The notes under the pieces were generated by a model. That model saw nothing but the letters and a program-made list of their open reading frames with translations. It was not told where the DNA came from and did no database searches. A stretch of DNA of 64,000 nt from Brachyhypopomus gauderio (lineage: Eukaryota; Chordata; Actinopteri; Gymnotiformes; Hypopomidae), in contig NC_135211.1 of the NCBI RefSeq assembly GCF_052324685.1, positions 12,898,913 through 12,962,912 of the forward strand. Reading direction: 5' to 3'. This document shows, in pieces, positions 39,038 through 50,930 of this stretch. Within the stretch, counting starts at the first letter, position 1. The number at the start of each line of letters is the position of its first letter. The position numbers and the translations under genes were made by a program.

Positions 39038-39947
39038 ACTTTGCCACAGGGTAATTCAATTAGGTACTTAATTTAATGTTGATTTCATTGAAAAGGCCCT
39101 TGACCAAATTCAGTTTTTGGAAGATGAGCACTGTGAATATGCACTCCTCAGCCAAGCTAATAGCAACACCTGTACACCCATTCAGTCATGCAGCTTGTCA
39201 GCAAGTCATAGAGCAGTTGTGCAATGCAGTCACGGGTCAAATGCTTCAGGTTCACATTGAACATCAGAATGGGGAAAGATGTGACCTGATCAACATTAAC
39301 TGTGGCAATCTTGTTTGAAGGGCTGGAACTTCAGAAACGGACGTTCATCTGAGGTTTTCATGCACACCAGTTTCGAGTTTTACACAGGAAGATGTGAAAA
39401 AGAAACAAACATCCAGTGAGTAGCAGCAGTTCTATGGGCAAATATGCCTTGTTGATTGAGAGGTCAGAGAAGATTTGAACTGACAGGAATGCTAGGCTAA
39501 CTCCAGTAACTACTCTTTTACAACTTCGCTGAACAGAAAAACATCAGAGAACACACAATATGCCGATCCTTGAGGGAAACAGGATAACACATTGGGTTCC
39601 ACTTCTGTCAGCCAAGAATCTTGATAGGCTACAGTGGGAACAGGTTTACTGAAACTGGTCAGCTGAAGATCACACAAATGTTGTCTGGACTGAGGAATCT
39701 TCATTTATGCTGCTACATGCAGATGGTAGATTCATAATTTGGTGCAGAGAGCTTAAATTGACTCAACCTGCCTTACTGTCAACATTTCAGGTCAGTGGTC
39801 ATGGTTTAATGATGGGGACACAGATTAATGCTAACTGAGCATTCATTTAAATGCCACAGCTCATCTGAGTAGAACAACAAGCAAACAAACAAATTATAAA
39901 AACAAAGAGTGTAATGAAACTCTTTGGCAGTTAATGGGTCTAAAAAG

Positions 39948-39999
<52 letters not shown>

Positions 40000-40052
40000 T
40001 GTATATACACTTACTATAGGTATAGGGTTCCTATTAAAGTGGGCAGTAAGTG
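39038..40052 (+). mobile_element. Tc1/mariner transposon relic, internally deleted
   Basis: From about 39160 the text follows, with many mutations, a common fish Tc1-like element: the 5' leader (AACATCAGAATGGGGAAAGA), the DNA-binding part, and the stretch corresponding to transposase RVPLLSAKN...LDRLQWEQ...TDGRF. Similarity stops near 39880. The last third of the transposase, with its final catalytic acidic residue, is gone. Inverted termini remain as a degraded left copy (about 39038-39072, ATTAGGTAC) and a right copy (about 40024-40052, CCTATTAAAGTGGGCAGTAA). Stops and frameshifts make it dead. An (AT)n tract has grown inside it. Confidence 0.75.
39949..39999. repeat. (AT)n microsatellite, 51 bp
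   Basis: A pure AT run inside the Tc1 relic, between the transposase remnant and the right terminus. Confidence 0.95.
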
Positions 40053-40384
40053 TCAGTTGGAAACTGTTGGAGGGGTGTAGCAGTGAAAAGTTGTTTCACT
40101 CTAATGAAGCTGTCCAAATTCTGTCAGGACATATGTTTCTGCTAACTCTCACATATGCTTTCTGTACACAAGACATACAGGGCTGATGGGATACTGTTGT
40201 TTCTTGCCTTCTGTAGTCTGTAGCTTCTGTAGTTCTGTAGATCATGTTGGACTTAACAAATGCTGTGCTGGAGATGTCGGTCTGCTTGCTTGGGGATGAA
40301 GAAGAACCACTTGAAGAGCCATTCTTTAATCATTTATGAGGTATGAAAGCTGTGAAAATATTTGAGCTGCAAAGTCTGTATGCA

Positions 40385-40612
40385 CCTGAAAGGGAGACCA
40401 TGGTACACTCCACAAGGGTGCAGTGAGACCCTGGGGAAGACCCAGGACACACAGGAGAGATTATATCTATCGACTGTCCAGGGACCGCCTCGGTATTCCC
40501 CCAGAACAGCTGGAAGAGAAGGCAGGGGAGAGCGAAACCTGGGCCTCTTGCTTAGGCTACTGCCCCTGCAACCTGGACCCGGATAAGCAGATGTAAATGG
40601 ATGGATAGATGA
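40385..40612 (+). mobile_element. Rex3-like (RTE-type) LINE 3' end
   Basis: The frame reading RRDYIYRLSRDRLGIPPEQL, then EEKAGESETWASCLGYCP, then LDPDKQM ends in a stop and a short GGAT/GATGGATAGATG tail. This matches the C-terminal end of fish RTE-clade retrotransposons such as Rex3, whose 3' UTR is GATG repeats. Only the last ~75 codons are present, a typical 5'-truncated insertion. It inserted about 330 bases from the Tc1 relic. Confidence 0.75.
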
Positions 40613-43038
40613 ATGAAATATTAGATTTATGGTAGAAAAATGGAAATGCCTATACCAATATCATATACAATCATAAATTCAAGTGTATTCTAAAATATTC
40701 TAAAAGTTCCATACATATTTACAAAACATACCTTGGATGATGCACAAATACTCTAGGCGACAGATATAGAATTTCCATGTAGACTTTCATTTCACAGCCC
40801 TGTGTCAGTTAAATTTGAGTCATACATGGTAGAATAATAACACTTAAGTTGAATATTCGTGGAATACACGCAAAATGCTGTGCTGTGTATGACTTGATCC
40901 ACTATTAGAAGATCTGACTGAATTTCCCTTCATGCAGAGAGGCAGAGACATCAATAGTATCATGCACATTGTTGAATCTCGAGGCGAGTGCATTTGCCTC
41001 GCATGTCTGCTACTTGTCAAAGCCAGTTTAGCGTTCCTTCATCTAACGCCTGACTTTGATTCATTCCCGCAAGTGAACCTAAAAAAACAAACAAACACAG
41101 ACAGCTTCAATACCTCCTCACCATTCTCTTCCTTTTAATTTCAGTCAGGGCGGGTCAGGCACGAGCAATTTCAATGAAGACCAGAATCGCCCTGAAGTCA
41201 CTTCCGCTGCCCGTCCAAAATCCTAACCGAGCAGGGCTAGAGGCTTCGTGACACGGATACGGTTTCGCATGTCAGTGCCGCGCTTTCTCTTCCTCTTCCA
41301 GTGCCTGAGGGGAAAGAGCATCACGAGGGGAAGGTTAAATCCGCATGGCAAGACCCGCGCTCTGATGCAGCATGGCATCATCACTCTGATACACCATATG
41401 GTGTGTCCACTCGAAGATAGGGGCTTGGATTTCACGCAGCTGTGCCTGGAAGAGTCACTATTCATTTATTCATCAAGGCGTTTCCTTATATCCTATCTGC
41501 TCTTAAACTGCTTTAGTGAGTGTCCTCATTTTGTTATGTGTTCTCCTCTCCATTTATATATAGACAGAGAAAGAGCACTGTGATTTTTTTTTTTTCGTTT
41601 TTTTTGCAAGACAGCTACTTCCCCCAGTTTGTGACATCAGAATGCTCAGCTTTGTGGAGGGTTATCTCAGAAGCTTGTGTCATTATGTCAAATGCAGTCT
41701 GCTTGCTTTCTTAATTATCTCCTTACTTATGCATTCTTCCAGTTGCCACAGCACCTTTTGATCTTCTCCCTCTAAGCTGGTACAAATTGCATTAAATGTG
41801 TTATCTGAAACGGGAAAATGCCACACGCCTGGGGGATGGAAGCAAGGCTAAATCTGAAAGCAGTTTGCATTCAGCTAACCTCAGCAGTCCAGAGTAGGAA
41901 GGGTAGTAAGAGAGTGGGTGAGTGACCCTGCATCACACAACCCAGGGAGGGTCACCGGTGTCTGATTAATTAGAGTGATTTGTCGACCCCTGTGTTTTAA
42001 TATCTCCTTTGTTCCCACCCTTCCTCTTTTCATAATTCAGCACTTGCTGAGTGTGCAGAGGTGATTTAAATTCCTCCTGAGCATGTACAGAGAATGTCAT
42101 AGTGTCCTTATCTCATCTTCCAGTAGAGAAAGACACTCGGCCGTTGAAAACAGCAGGCATGCTACGGCAGGTCGAACCACACGGAAGAAATTCACAAGGG
42201 TCCTCAATACTATGAGAGAACCAGGTCAATAATATAATAACATATCAATATGTCACTTGTGTCAATAATAACATATCAATTATGAGTCAACACAATTGTC
42301 TGTGTGGATAACCAATCAGAATCAGCCATGGTTCACAATAATTTTCGAATGCTTTGATGGAAGATTCGCTGCTCTTTCATAGATGTGAGGATTTAAATGT
42401 AAGAGTAAACATTATTCTTATAGAACGTCAACTTTTGTGTAGACAGATCATTGACTATTTGTCAGGAAAGGCAAATATATTTGCTGCAGCCGGCTTGGAT
42501 AAACCTCAAGTAAAACAAATGACATTTTCACAAGACCCAAACAGTCAAATTATTAACAGTCAGAATAACAGTGACTAATGAGCAGAATGTCATGCTTACA
42601 TCATGCAAGACGTTGCATTTGGCCAGTGGGAAATGGTGATCTTTTTTCACACTAACCAAATGGTGTTGGAACTACTTTGAACCTCAAAGCTTTATGGGTA
42701 CATGTTTAATCTCCACCACAGGTATCGAAGTGGGGGGAACCAGTAGAAAACTGCTGTGAATGTTTTACATCACACTTGCAATTTTGTAGGTAAAAGTAAC
42801 AAAAAAAACTTCTCATGAAATAGACATAACGATGAGAATAAGCAGCCAAACCTTTCTTTTATACTGTCAACAACAGATGTCTCAGGGGGCTTTCTGGGAG
42901 AAAAGACCTTGGTCTGTAATTCATCTTAGGGAGACATGTTTATTTTTGTTTGTGGTCTCTTTTTAGGCTTCAGAAACACATGTAAGTGACAATCCTTGTA
43001 GGTCTTGAGTCAAAGTCGAAGACGTCATTTTGGAGATG

Positions 43039-43040
<2 letters not shown>

Positions 43041-43096
<56 letters not shown>

Positions 43097-43141
43097 ACGC
43101 ATGCACGCACAGACACACACACAGACACACACACAGACACA

Positions 43142-43188
<47 letters not shown>
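43041..43188. repeat. Compound (CTAT)n - (AC)n microsatellite
   Basis: About 14 CTAT units (43041-43096) are followed by AC/AGAC units and a pure (AC)n run to about 43188. All Tyr/Ser/Ile and His/Thr repeat frames here are artefacts. Confidence 0.95.
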
Positions 43189-43192
<4 letters not shown>

Positions 43193-43409
43193 GTGGACAT
43201 TCCAGGTTCAGAAAGTAAAACTGCTCACCAAGATTCTGCTCAGGCTGGATTGTGCTGATTCCACTAATTTTACCTGGCACCCATTAGAAAATCCATGCTT
43301 GAATAAAATCCAGAGAAGCATATATCTATATCTATACATTTAAATCTGTTTCAGATATATAAAACTAAAGATGATTACAGCTGAGTAACTGCAACGTGTT
43401 GTTGTGAAA

Positions 43410-43585
43410 GATGTAGAGACAAAACACAAAAAGTCAAAATTGCAGAGTACAGAAGGTTCCAGAGAAACAGGACGTTTTGGATAGTGCACTTTGCTTGCAC
43501 AGCTGATGAAGGACCTCTATTTGAAACATCCTGTTTCTCTGGAAACCTTGTGTACTTCACTGCAATTTTGACAACCTCTACGTCC
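43410..43585. mobile_element. Foldback / MITE-like inverted repeat
   Basis: The left arm (about 43410-43480) and right arm (about 43520-43585) are imperfect reverse complements. The best core is 14 of 14: CCAGAGAAACAGGA at 43459-43472 against TCCTGTTTCTCTGG at 43529-43542. Outward, matching continues through GTCAAAATTGCAG and GTAGAG on both arms. The spacer is about 55 bases. It has the form of a small non-autonomous foldback element; its family is unknown. Confidence 0.6.
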
Positions 43586-46142
43586 AGTATATACAGTATC
43601 TATCTATATCTATATGCACTATATATTTAGACCTATGTCTAGTACATTATGTTTGTGGAACAATATCTCAAAGAGCCCTAAAAAACAAAGGTTTATCGTA
43701 ACTTTTAAGCTAATATGTAGTAATGTGATTAAAGACTAACCCCAGACAGAGTATATCAATGTCTGTGCATCATCTGCTTTGTCAACCGGTAAATTTATAC
43801 AGAGCTGGAAGAACTCAGTCCCTCCAGGAGGTCTCATGTAGCCATTTCTTTACGTCCTTTCAAACAATATAAGGGTAATGGCTTCCCTGGGCCTTTTTTA
43901 TTTAGTCTGATTGACATACACAAGACAAACCTGGCAAAGTGTAACATGTAGGACAAGCCACATGCTTGTCCTGCTCTCTCTGGGGATTGTCCAAGAGAAA
44001 AGTCGTGGAGCACAAGAGACAGGTGCAGGGAGTCCTTCTTGGCGCAAGGAATCAAATCCTTTTCTCCTGTCAGTTTCACCACGCACTAACAGAAATGAAC
44101 TAGAATAAACCATCACAAGATGCTTACAACAGGGCAGCGCCAATCTCAATTACGGGGTCTAGTGAGGTCCACAGCAAAGCGACCATATGCAGGTCTCCAA
44201 GTATTACCGCTTACATTACTCATCTACTCGTCCATCCGGCCGTCCGTCCAGCCGTCCGTCTGCATTTCTTTCTCTCGTTATCCAAAAAGTCATTAAAATA
44301 GAGCCAGAGAGAAAAGCTCCCATTGGGATCACACATTGACGTCATGTTCCCCAGTTCCATATCCTGCTGCTACCGTGTGCCTCGGGCAGCTACTATACTT
44401 GGCAAACTCTGTCACTACCTGGAATGTCACAAACCTTTCATCTCATTCATTACGGTCATTTTTAGACTCTTCCTCTACGTTCCACCGTTGGTCGCTGAAG
44501 AGGTCCTAAAGTGAACGGCATTCAAAGCAGCAGGAGACACCCTCAAGATCAACGAGTCATTACCAGCCCTTTACAGTCTTTGGCATCAATGCAGAATAAA
44601 TATGAACATATTTTGCCAAATGGGGACAAACTTTATATGACATTTAATGAGCACAACCCATCCTGATTTTTCTGTTCTATCACTCAATGTTTGCATAAAT
44701 GCATCTTTGGTCTACGTTTGCCTTATGAACCATACAATTATCTTCAGCAAAGGTTGTCAAGAGCTAAAATCTCTTCTCTGTAATCTGTGACTGAGACAGG
44801 TGTGGAACAGTGCAGAGTCTCTGTGCTGTGTACAATACCTACACTGACATTTATTAATGGATTGTACTACATTACTTCAATAAAAATATCCCTAAGGACA
44901 GTAATATTCTATTTAATCCTTGTGGTTGCTTGTTGTTGAGGGATTCTTTTCATCAGTGAAATAAAATTGAATCTCGGTAAGGGCACCTGCGTCCTGGTTA
45001 AGGAAATGAATTGCTAAACTAACAGAACATCATGAACAACAAATGGGTTGTGTGAGGCAAAAGGGAAGCAGAGGGAGAGAGAAAGCACACAAGTTATTTG
45101 TCTGATGTTATGCAACACGGGGTTTATTTCAATTCTGGTTTATTTCTGCAACTGGGGGGAAAAAGTCTATGCAAAATGAGAATGGTGCATCTAAAGAGCC
45201 GCCCAGGTGCCTTTTGGTACACACCAGTTCCTGAGTTATCACTCCCTCTACCCTTGCCTGGGAGTTTTTTGGCTCCTTCGTTTAAATTGACCATGTTTCT
45301 CATTTTCTTCTTTGTTGATTTGACATTTGGAAAATGTCTGCTTCATGGTCTGTCTACTAAATCATGTATTTTCATGAAGTTCATAAGTCCCAAGTCAGAG
45401 TGGCTACTACAAAATGACCAAACTGAATGCTCATATGGAATATTTAAGACAGCAAAATAAACAGAACTGAAGGGAAATTATGTTTAAATTCACCACAGAA
45501 TTTAAACATCAGAGCTTCTTGAATTCTATTCATTCCTCCTTCCCTGATGGAGTAACCTTTCTAGATGGCCTTTATTAATAGCAGAACCATCAAGAGAACA
45601 ATAGCTGTGCTGATGCTCAGAAGAAAGCATGGCACGACAATTCCTGGGGACTCTTTCAATAAGTTAATATTAGAGCTGAAGCCATGGCCTCATTGTCATT
45701 CCACACACACGCTGTGTGCCCACTCAGTTCAAAACCTGTTCTGATAGAAATCTCCCAGCAATAGACAGCAATTTCTGAAAAATACAAAGAGAGGGAAGAA
45801 AAGAGGAGTGGACAAGTGAAACAGGAGAGAGAGGAAGAAAGAAAAAGAGAGAGTGAGTGAGAGAGAGAGATTGAGTTGATAGTAGTATGATGCATGGAAC
45901 ATAGATTTACTAAAAGTGCTTTCTTAATTTTATGGTCCAATTTCAGTGTCTTTCACAGCACCAGAAATTAGCAATATTGCTTGAGAGACCTAAAATCGCT
46001 ACCTAAATGGACCAAAATTGATCCTGAGTGGGTGATTATAGTTGTGTGTGAACCAGGTTTAAGGTGATATAAAAACTACCTCTACCACCCTCACCACTTG
46101 CCATACTTGAGGCTATGGCTTATATTGACAAAGCTTGTACAC

Positions 46143-46144
<2 letters not shown>

Positions 46145-46200
<56 letters not shown>
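46145..46200. repeat. Compound (AGAC)n - (AC)n microsatellite
   Basis: About six AGAC units running into about 14 AC units. Confidence 0.95.
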
Positions 46201-46201
<1 letters not shown>

Positions 46202-47168
46202 GACAAAGGGGCTTTCCTCTTCTCAGAAGAAATGCAATTTGAGCTGCAGAGCCCTGTTTCCATTTGCAAAGCTTGGAATAATATTAAGATGATTCAGATG
46301 TCAATATTTCTTGTTGCTCGTCCTGTCAGCCATTTTCCCCATACAGTAAACACTCCATTAGATTGCTTCCCAACCACAAAGGAGTCTGATTTAGCTAAAA
46401 TAAGATATTTTTGTGGGTCTTTAGAGGGCAGTGAATTCATAGTTTGATTTTGCAGGGTAAAGTGGCAGAACACCAGTCCCTTAATTGTGTTTGGTGTCTT
46501 TTGCTCTAGCATAGGTCGCTCAGGATACCATGACATTCATCAGGAAAGGTAAGGCATATTTTGATATACAAAATGCTTTCTATTGACTACACAGTTTGCT
46601 AACTGTAATAAGTAATTATTTTGCTTTCCACTGTTTAATATAGTGAACTACAGTATACTTGTTTTGATAGACTTTTAGGTTTGGTCTGAATACCTTGGTC
46701 AACAGCCTTTATAACTTCTAGAAATTAACATTACTCTTTCCCTTACAAATTGAAAGCTCAAGGTCTCACTCCTTTGGGGGTCCACTGAGTGTTAATTTTA
46801 CTTCTCACTGAACCTTAAATGGAGATAATAGATTTTCCTTCATGAAAGACAGGTACACTTCTCACCAGTCACCACAAGCATTTTATGGTCCTCCTTGGAC
46901 TTATTCATCAGACACAGATAAAGTAGAGTTAGACTGAAAAGAAATTTTAATTAAACCCTTACTGGCAGTGTAATTTAGCCCAGGCACATTCACAGTCTGT
47001 CAAGAAAATAGGAAACATCCCATTTAAAAGAAATTCTCCTAGAGACAAACAGAAGAAATTTTGCATATTAAACTCTTAATCCATGCCAATCCACGATGGC
47101 TCTTAACAGTGTTTGAGCATGTTTTACCATAGCTATGATCAGGGATAAAAGATGTCACCCTTGTAATT

Positions 47169-48368
47169 GTGCGGACATGGCTGGTTGATTCGAGGCTTGG
47201 AATCGATGGAGCTCAAATCAATCTGCAAATGAGCATGTGTGCAAAACAAGCAAAGCCCATGGAGAAGCTCAGTGATGATCAATGTCTCGAGAGACCCAGC
47301 CCGGCCTGCTCAGAACGCTCTGATTTTCCATCGCACAGCACTGACGGAGCACAGAAGATCGCTGTGATTACTCCCCCCCCCACAAATGAATCACATTGTT
47401 TTGCCTCATTCCACCCCACCCAAAATAGTCCTGCAAGAGGTGACCTTCATTGCCTTTTGGAAAATGAGACAGAAAGAACACTTAAAGGCAATTTTATTAC
47501 GGCTGCTGAAGAATCACCACCATGGCCTTGTGGTTTTTCCTTTTTGACAGTTTACTATGCTGTGCATTTTAATTTTAACTACAATGACACAATACATATT
47601 CATTTAAAACATTACTCAGAACCCAGTTATAAATCAGCTTTCAGTCAAGCTATCATTCATTGATTACACTGGCTCTCAAAATGCAATGTGTCAGTTTATA
47701 GGTCACCGGTTTGCTGTCTAAGCAGTTATTATTATACCTTTCTGCAAGAAACTGACAGGAATATATCTTAACATGTGGCTAAGGTAAGACATCTGCTATG
47801 TCAGTGTGATGTTTTATGTGCAACCCTGGAGCAACCCACTCCAAAGCCCTTCCAGTTGTCAGGGCCAGTAATGTTCCCAGGATCGACGGGGGTGACGAAT
47901 CGCACCTGCGCGCGCTTGACGCCACTAGGCGACGGTTGCACCGAGCACCAGGGCACCCGGAGAAATCCGGATGGCCTCGGGTCATCTCCTCCCACCCCGT
48001 CTCCAGAGATCTCCTCTGCCGAATTCCAGCGTGTCAGAGAGAGCGCGGACGGCAATGCATACATCTCCCGTGTTTTGATGAACAGGTACGGTGGTCTCTA
48101 CCCTCCCTGCGAGCGTATTCGGGCCATTAGCTGCATTCCTCGTGCTGAGATCCATTCAGCACTACAATTTCCCCCAGCAGGCGAAGTAAGAAGTGGGGAG
48201 GGAGGCAGAGGGAGGGAGATGGACAAACATGAATTACTCCTCTATCCAGATAGACGGTGTATGGACAAAGACTGCAATGTAGTCTTTACCACACATTACC
48301 TATCACAGAACCCTGCTGATTTCAACAAGCAGACACATCTTCTGTCATCACTCAGCTTAGATGTTTAG
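47169..48368 (+). other. Two unrecognised long open frames / CpG-rich block
   Basis: Frames of 164 residues (47169-47663) and 197 residues (47775-48368) lie in tandem on the plus strand. I recognise no domain, signal or family in either. The second runs through a CpG-rich patch (about 47880-48190), where frames are also open on the other strand, which argues for composition rather than selection. The first begins in DNA that looks like a conserved non-coding element (47090-47350, with ATCAATCT, ATGATCAATG and TTGTGCGG motifs). I annotate the block as probable regulatory DNA or non-coding exon, not as a gene. Confidence 0.3.
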
Positions 48369-49549
48369 CCGTGTCAACAATGCAGCTGTCTGTGGTACAG
48401 TGATATATTTTTTTATTATTATTTGTACCATGCAATGTTTGCGTATTTCGATGCAGGCTATAATAGTGCTTTAAACTGGTACCGCGTCAGGGCTGCATCA
48501 CTGCAGGATAAACAGGCAATCATCAAACATCCCAGCAGACATATTGGACACAACAAACACAACTTACCAAACTGTCTAGTGGAATGAAAGATAGCAAAAA
48601 TGTCACTGATCACACCTGGTGTCCAAAAGCCGGAAATGTACAGATGGGACTATGATTTCATCTGTGGCATGTGCCAAGTAACAAGAAATTGCCCCCCCCA
48701 GCAGAATCACACCATCGAGCTGTAAGCGGCACATTAACATAGCACCTTCCTTTTGTGAGAAAAGCACACATGACTCAGGGTTAATTTGGATAATTAGTGC
48801 GACTGCCTGCTGAAGGTCTTTAATAAATATCATGTTCACACATCTAGTTTGCTGATCTTAAATTAATATCCACCAGATGTTGCATGAATGGTGCAGTTCG
48901 TAAGTAATTGTACTGCGATGCGGTTTCTGTCATTTGCGCCCTCCAGTACACAGGGGTTTGAAACATGACTGTGATGTTAGTTTGCAGAACATTAGTTTTA
49001 TGTCGAAAAAAATTACATTTATATTGGGCAAAGGATATAAACCACAGTCCATTTTGTACACTTACATTGCAGGGGTCGACGCACAACTGACGGTTGTTTC
49101 GTCATTTTTTTTGCTGCAGCTGAAAACACTGATTCATACGCAAGGAAGCCAACAAAATATATAGAATGGCTTCAAAATGTGACTTTTATATCGGGAGCCT
49201 GACGCCTCCCAACGTGAGGCCCAAAGACGTGTCAACGTCTGTAAAGAAGTCCTTCATGGAGCCGCACAAATCAATAATAAATAGGCCTATAGACATTGTT
49301 ATGAAGCAAGAATGGTCCGATTAAATCAGGAGTGGCTATATGTAAATCAGATGTATGAACACATATAGGAAATGGATAGGCCAGATTATAACGTATATAT
49401 CTTTTAAATGCACATTTTAATCGCATTCGCAAATGTTTAGATAGCAGTGATAACATTGTTTTGATGTAGGTCTCCCCGACAGTGAGATGTTTTTGATCAA
49501 CACTGGCCTTACCATTAAAAAGCAATGTGCCATCTTCAATTGGTTAGGC
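48369..49549. other. Non-coding; no gene seen
   Basis: AT-rich with no recognised exon, transposon or long repeat. Confidence 0.5.
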
Positions 49550-49935
49550 ACTAAGGAGAAACGTACTTCTCTCGAATTAACTCGCCTACAACAAATAACT
49601 CCAATGAGAATCGGCTATGATTTTGTCTGGCTGCGACCAGCAGGTATGACTGCAGCCGAGGTGTACTCACGATGGGAATGATAGAGCTTTCACAGAGGGC
49701 TTGAATCAGCCGAGCCCAGCCCTGCAGCCTCCAGCATACGTGGGCAGCCTGCGAGTTACGGCCCCTCCGGGAATAACATTCATTCAAACAGACCGGGAGG
49801 AGGGGACGGCGGCAGAGCGCTGGCGGTGAAAACGGCAGGAGGAAAGAGGGTGTCTCCCTCCTCACCAGATCCATCACAAGAAGAGCTTTTGTCTTAGTCG
49901 CGCCGCACCTCATCTATCCGAGAATTGAACAATTC
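49550..49935 (-). promoter_or_regulatory. CpG-rich block, candidate first exon (minus strand)
   Basis: GC- and CpG-rich relative to both sides. On the minus strand GATCTG followed by GTGAGG (exon edge at 49866) is a good splice donor. A 120-residue minus-strand frame (49551-49913) covers the block but has no known similarity. Placed before the lrrc4c acceptor in the same orientation, it could be an lrrc4c 5' non-coding exon. Confidence 0.3.
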
Positions 49936-50302
49936 ACAACAGATCGACGGACGCTTATTAGACCTGGATAATATGAACGTTGGCTTCCGTCATACGCTTT
50001 ACATGACACGGGATGAGTTTTAAGACGAGACTGACACCTTGTGGCTAAACAGATCCGTACCAGGTTACATAGGACATTACAGCCCACAAACATTAATCAC
50101 TAGTCGATCACATTCATAAAACGCAAGAGCTTACAGCGCCCTGCGTCGCCAGAACATGTTGTGTGTGGTTCAGCAGTGCCAGAGCCAGTCAAAGAACAAA
50201 ACAAAGACACAAAAAAGAGCAACAAACTGTAGCAGTCTGAGTTTTAGGAGCTCAGAGTCCTTCCCTTGTAGGAAAACACACTTCAGTAACATTCAATATA
50301 CT

Positions 50303-50368
50303 TGCAGACATGAGTCAGCATTAATAATTGCCTAAAATAATACAAGTGCAGACATGAGTCAGCATTAA
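50303..50368. repeat. 22-bp direct repeat with AP-1/MARE-like core
   Basis: TGCAGACATGAGTCAGCATT plus AA occurs at 50303-50324 and, identically, at 50347-50368. Each copy contains TGAGTCAGCA, an AP-1 site extended to a Maf/NF-E2 half site. Confidence 0.7.
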
Positions 50369-50748
50369 CAATAATATTTTAGTTCATAATAACTAAAAAT
50401 GTGCTTACTTCAGGAGCCCAGCCCCCGAGAATGAAAGGCTCCAGTGGGTTAAAGGTTTTCTGAGAAGCAGATATGAAATTGCATGCTTGGAAAAACACTT
50501 GCCAACATTTAATTATATTAAATGAATTTTCAAACAACATTTGTGACACGATGTAAGGGCCAACCAGTTGATGAAACATGCTATTATTTTACTTGAGCTA
50601 CTATTATGGGAAACCAAACAAAAAATATCAAAGGTTTACAATGTACTTAGTTTTGTGAACCACACTTTTGGCACATTTCTGTTTTTTCTTTTTTTTTTTC
50701 ACAGCAATACAAGAGGCTGATATGAACACACCATGAACAAGGCACTGT

Positions 50749-50761
50749 TTTAATGTTTAAT
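50749..50761 (-). terminator. apip: Possible apip polyadenylation signals
   Basis: Two overlapping-range ATTAAA hexamers on the minus strand, suitably placed after the apip stop at 50931. Weak motif class in AT-rich DNA. Confidence 0.3.
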
Positions 50762-50930
50762 TCTGAAACAATATTTATATTCTTATGGTCGTATCTGTAA
50801 TGTATCTAGACAAATCACAACAGCTGCCATCTGACTGAAGCACAGCAATTCCTGCTGGCTGGCAGTAGAAATTTGTGGCTCATTGTCCGCCTCTGCAAAA
50901 AGACTGATGACGTCAGTGAGGGTTCGAACG

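Larger units (their letters stand above)
40613..47168. other. Gene-poor DNA; no exon recognised
   Basis: Holds compound microsatellites (43041-43188, 46145-46200), a foldback repeat (43410-43585), a T-rich tract at about 41588-41605 and a purine-rich patch at 45785-45870. The moderately CpG-rich stretch 41130-41460 carries two adjacent short dyads (41364-41381 and 41391-41404), a candidate regulatory site. Confidence 0.45.
49936..50930. other. apip 3' flank, no further gene
   Basis: Contains the 22-bp direct repeat with AP-1/MARE-like core (50303-50368). Two ATTAAA polyadenylation-type signals in the apip sense direction (plus positions 50749-50754 and 50756-50761) lie about 175 bases after the apip stop. 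Confidence 0.45.

Noticed and set aside
43041..43188. Regularly spaced short repeats suggestive of an array such as CRISPR
   Set aside because: They are plain tetranucleotide and dinucleotide microsatellites in a vertebrate genome.
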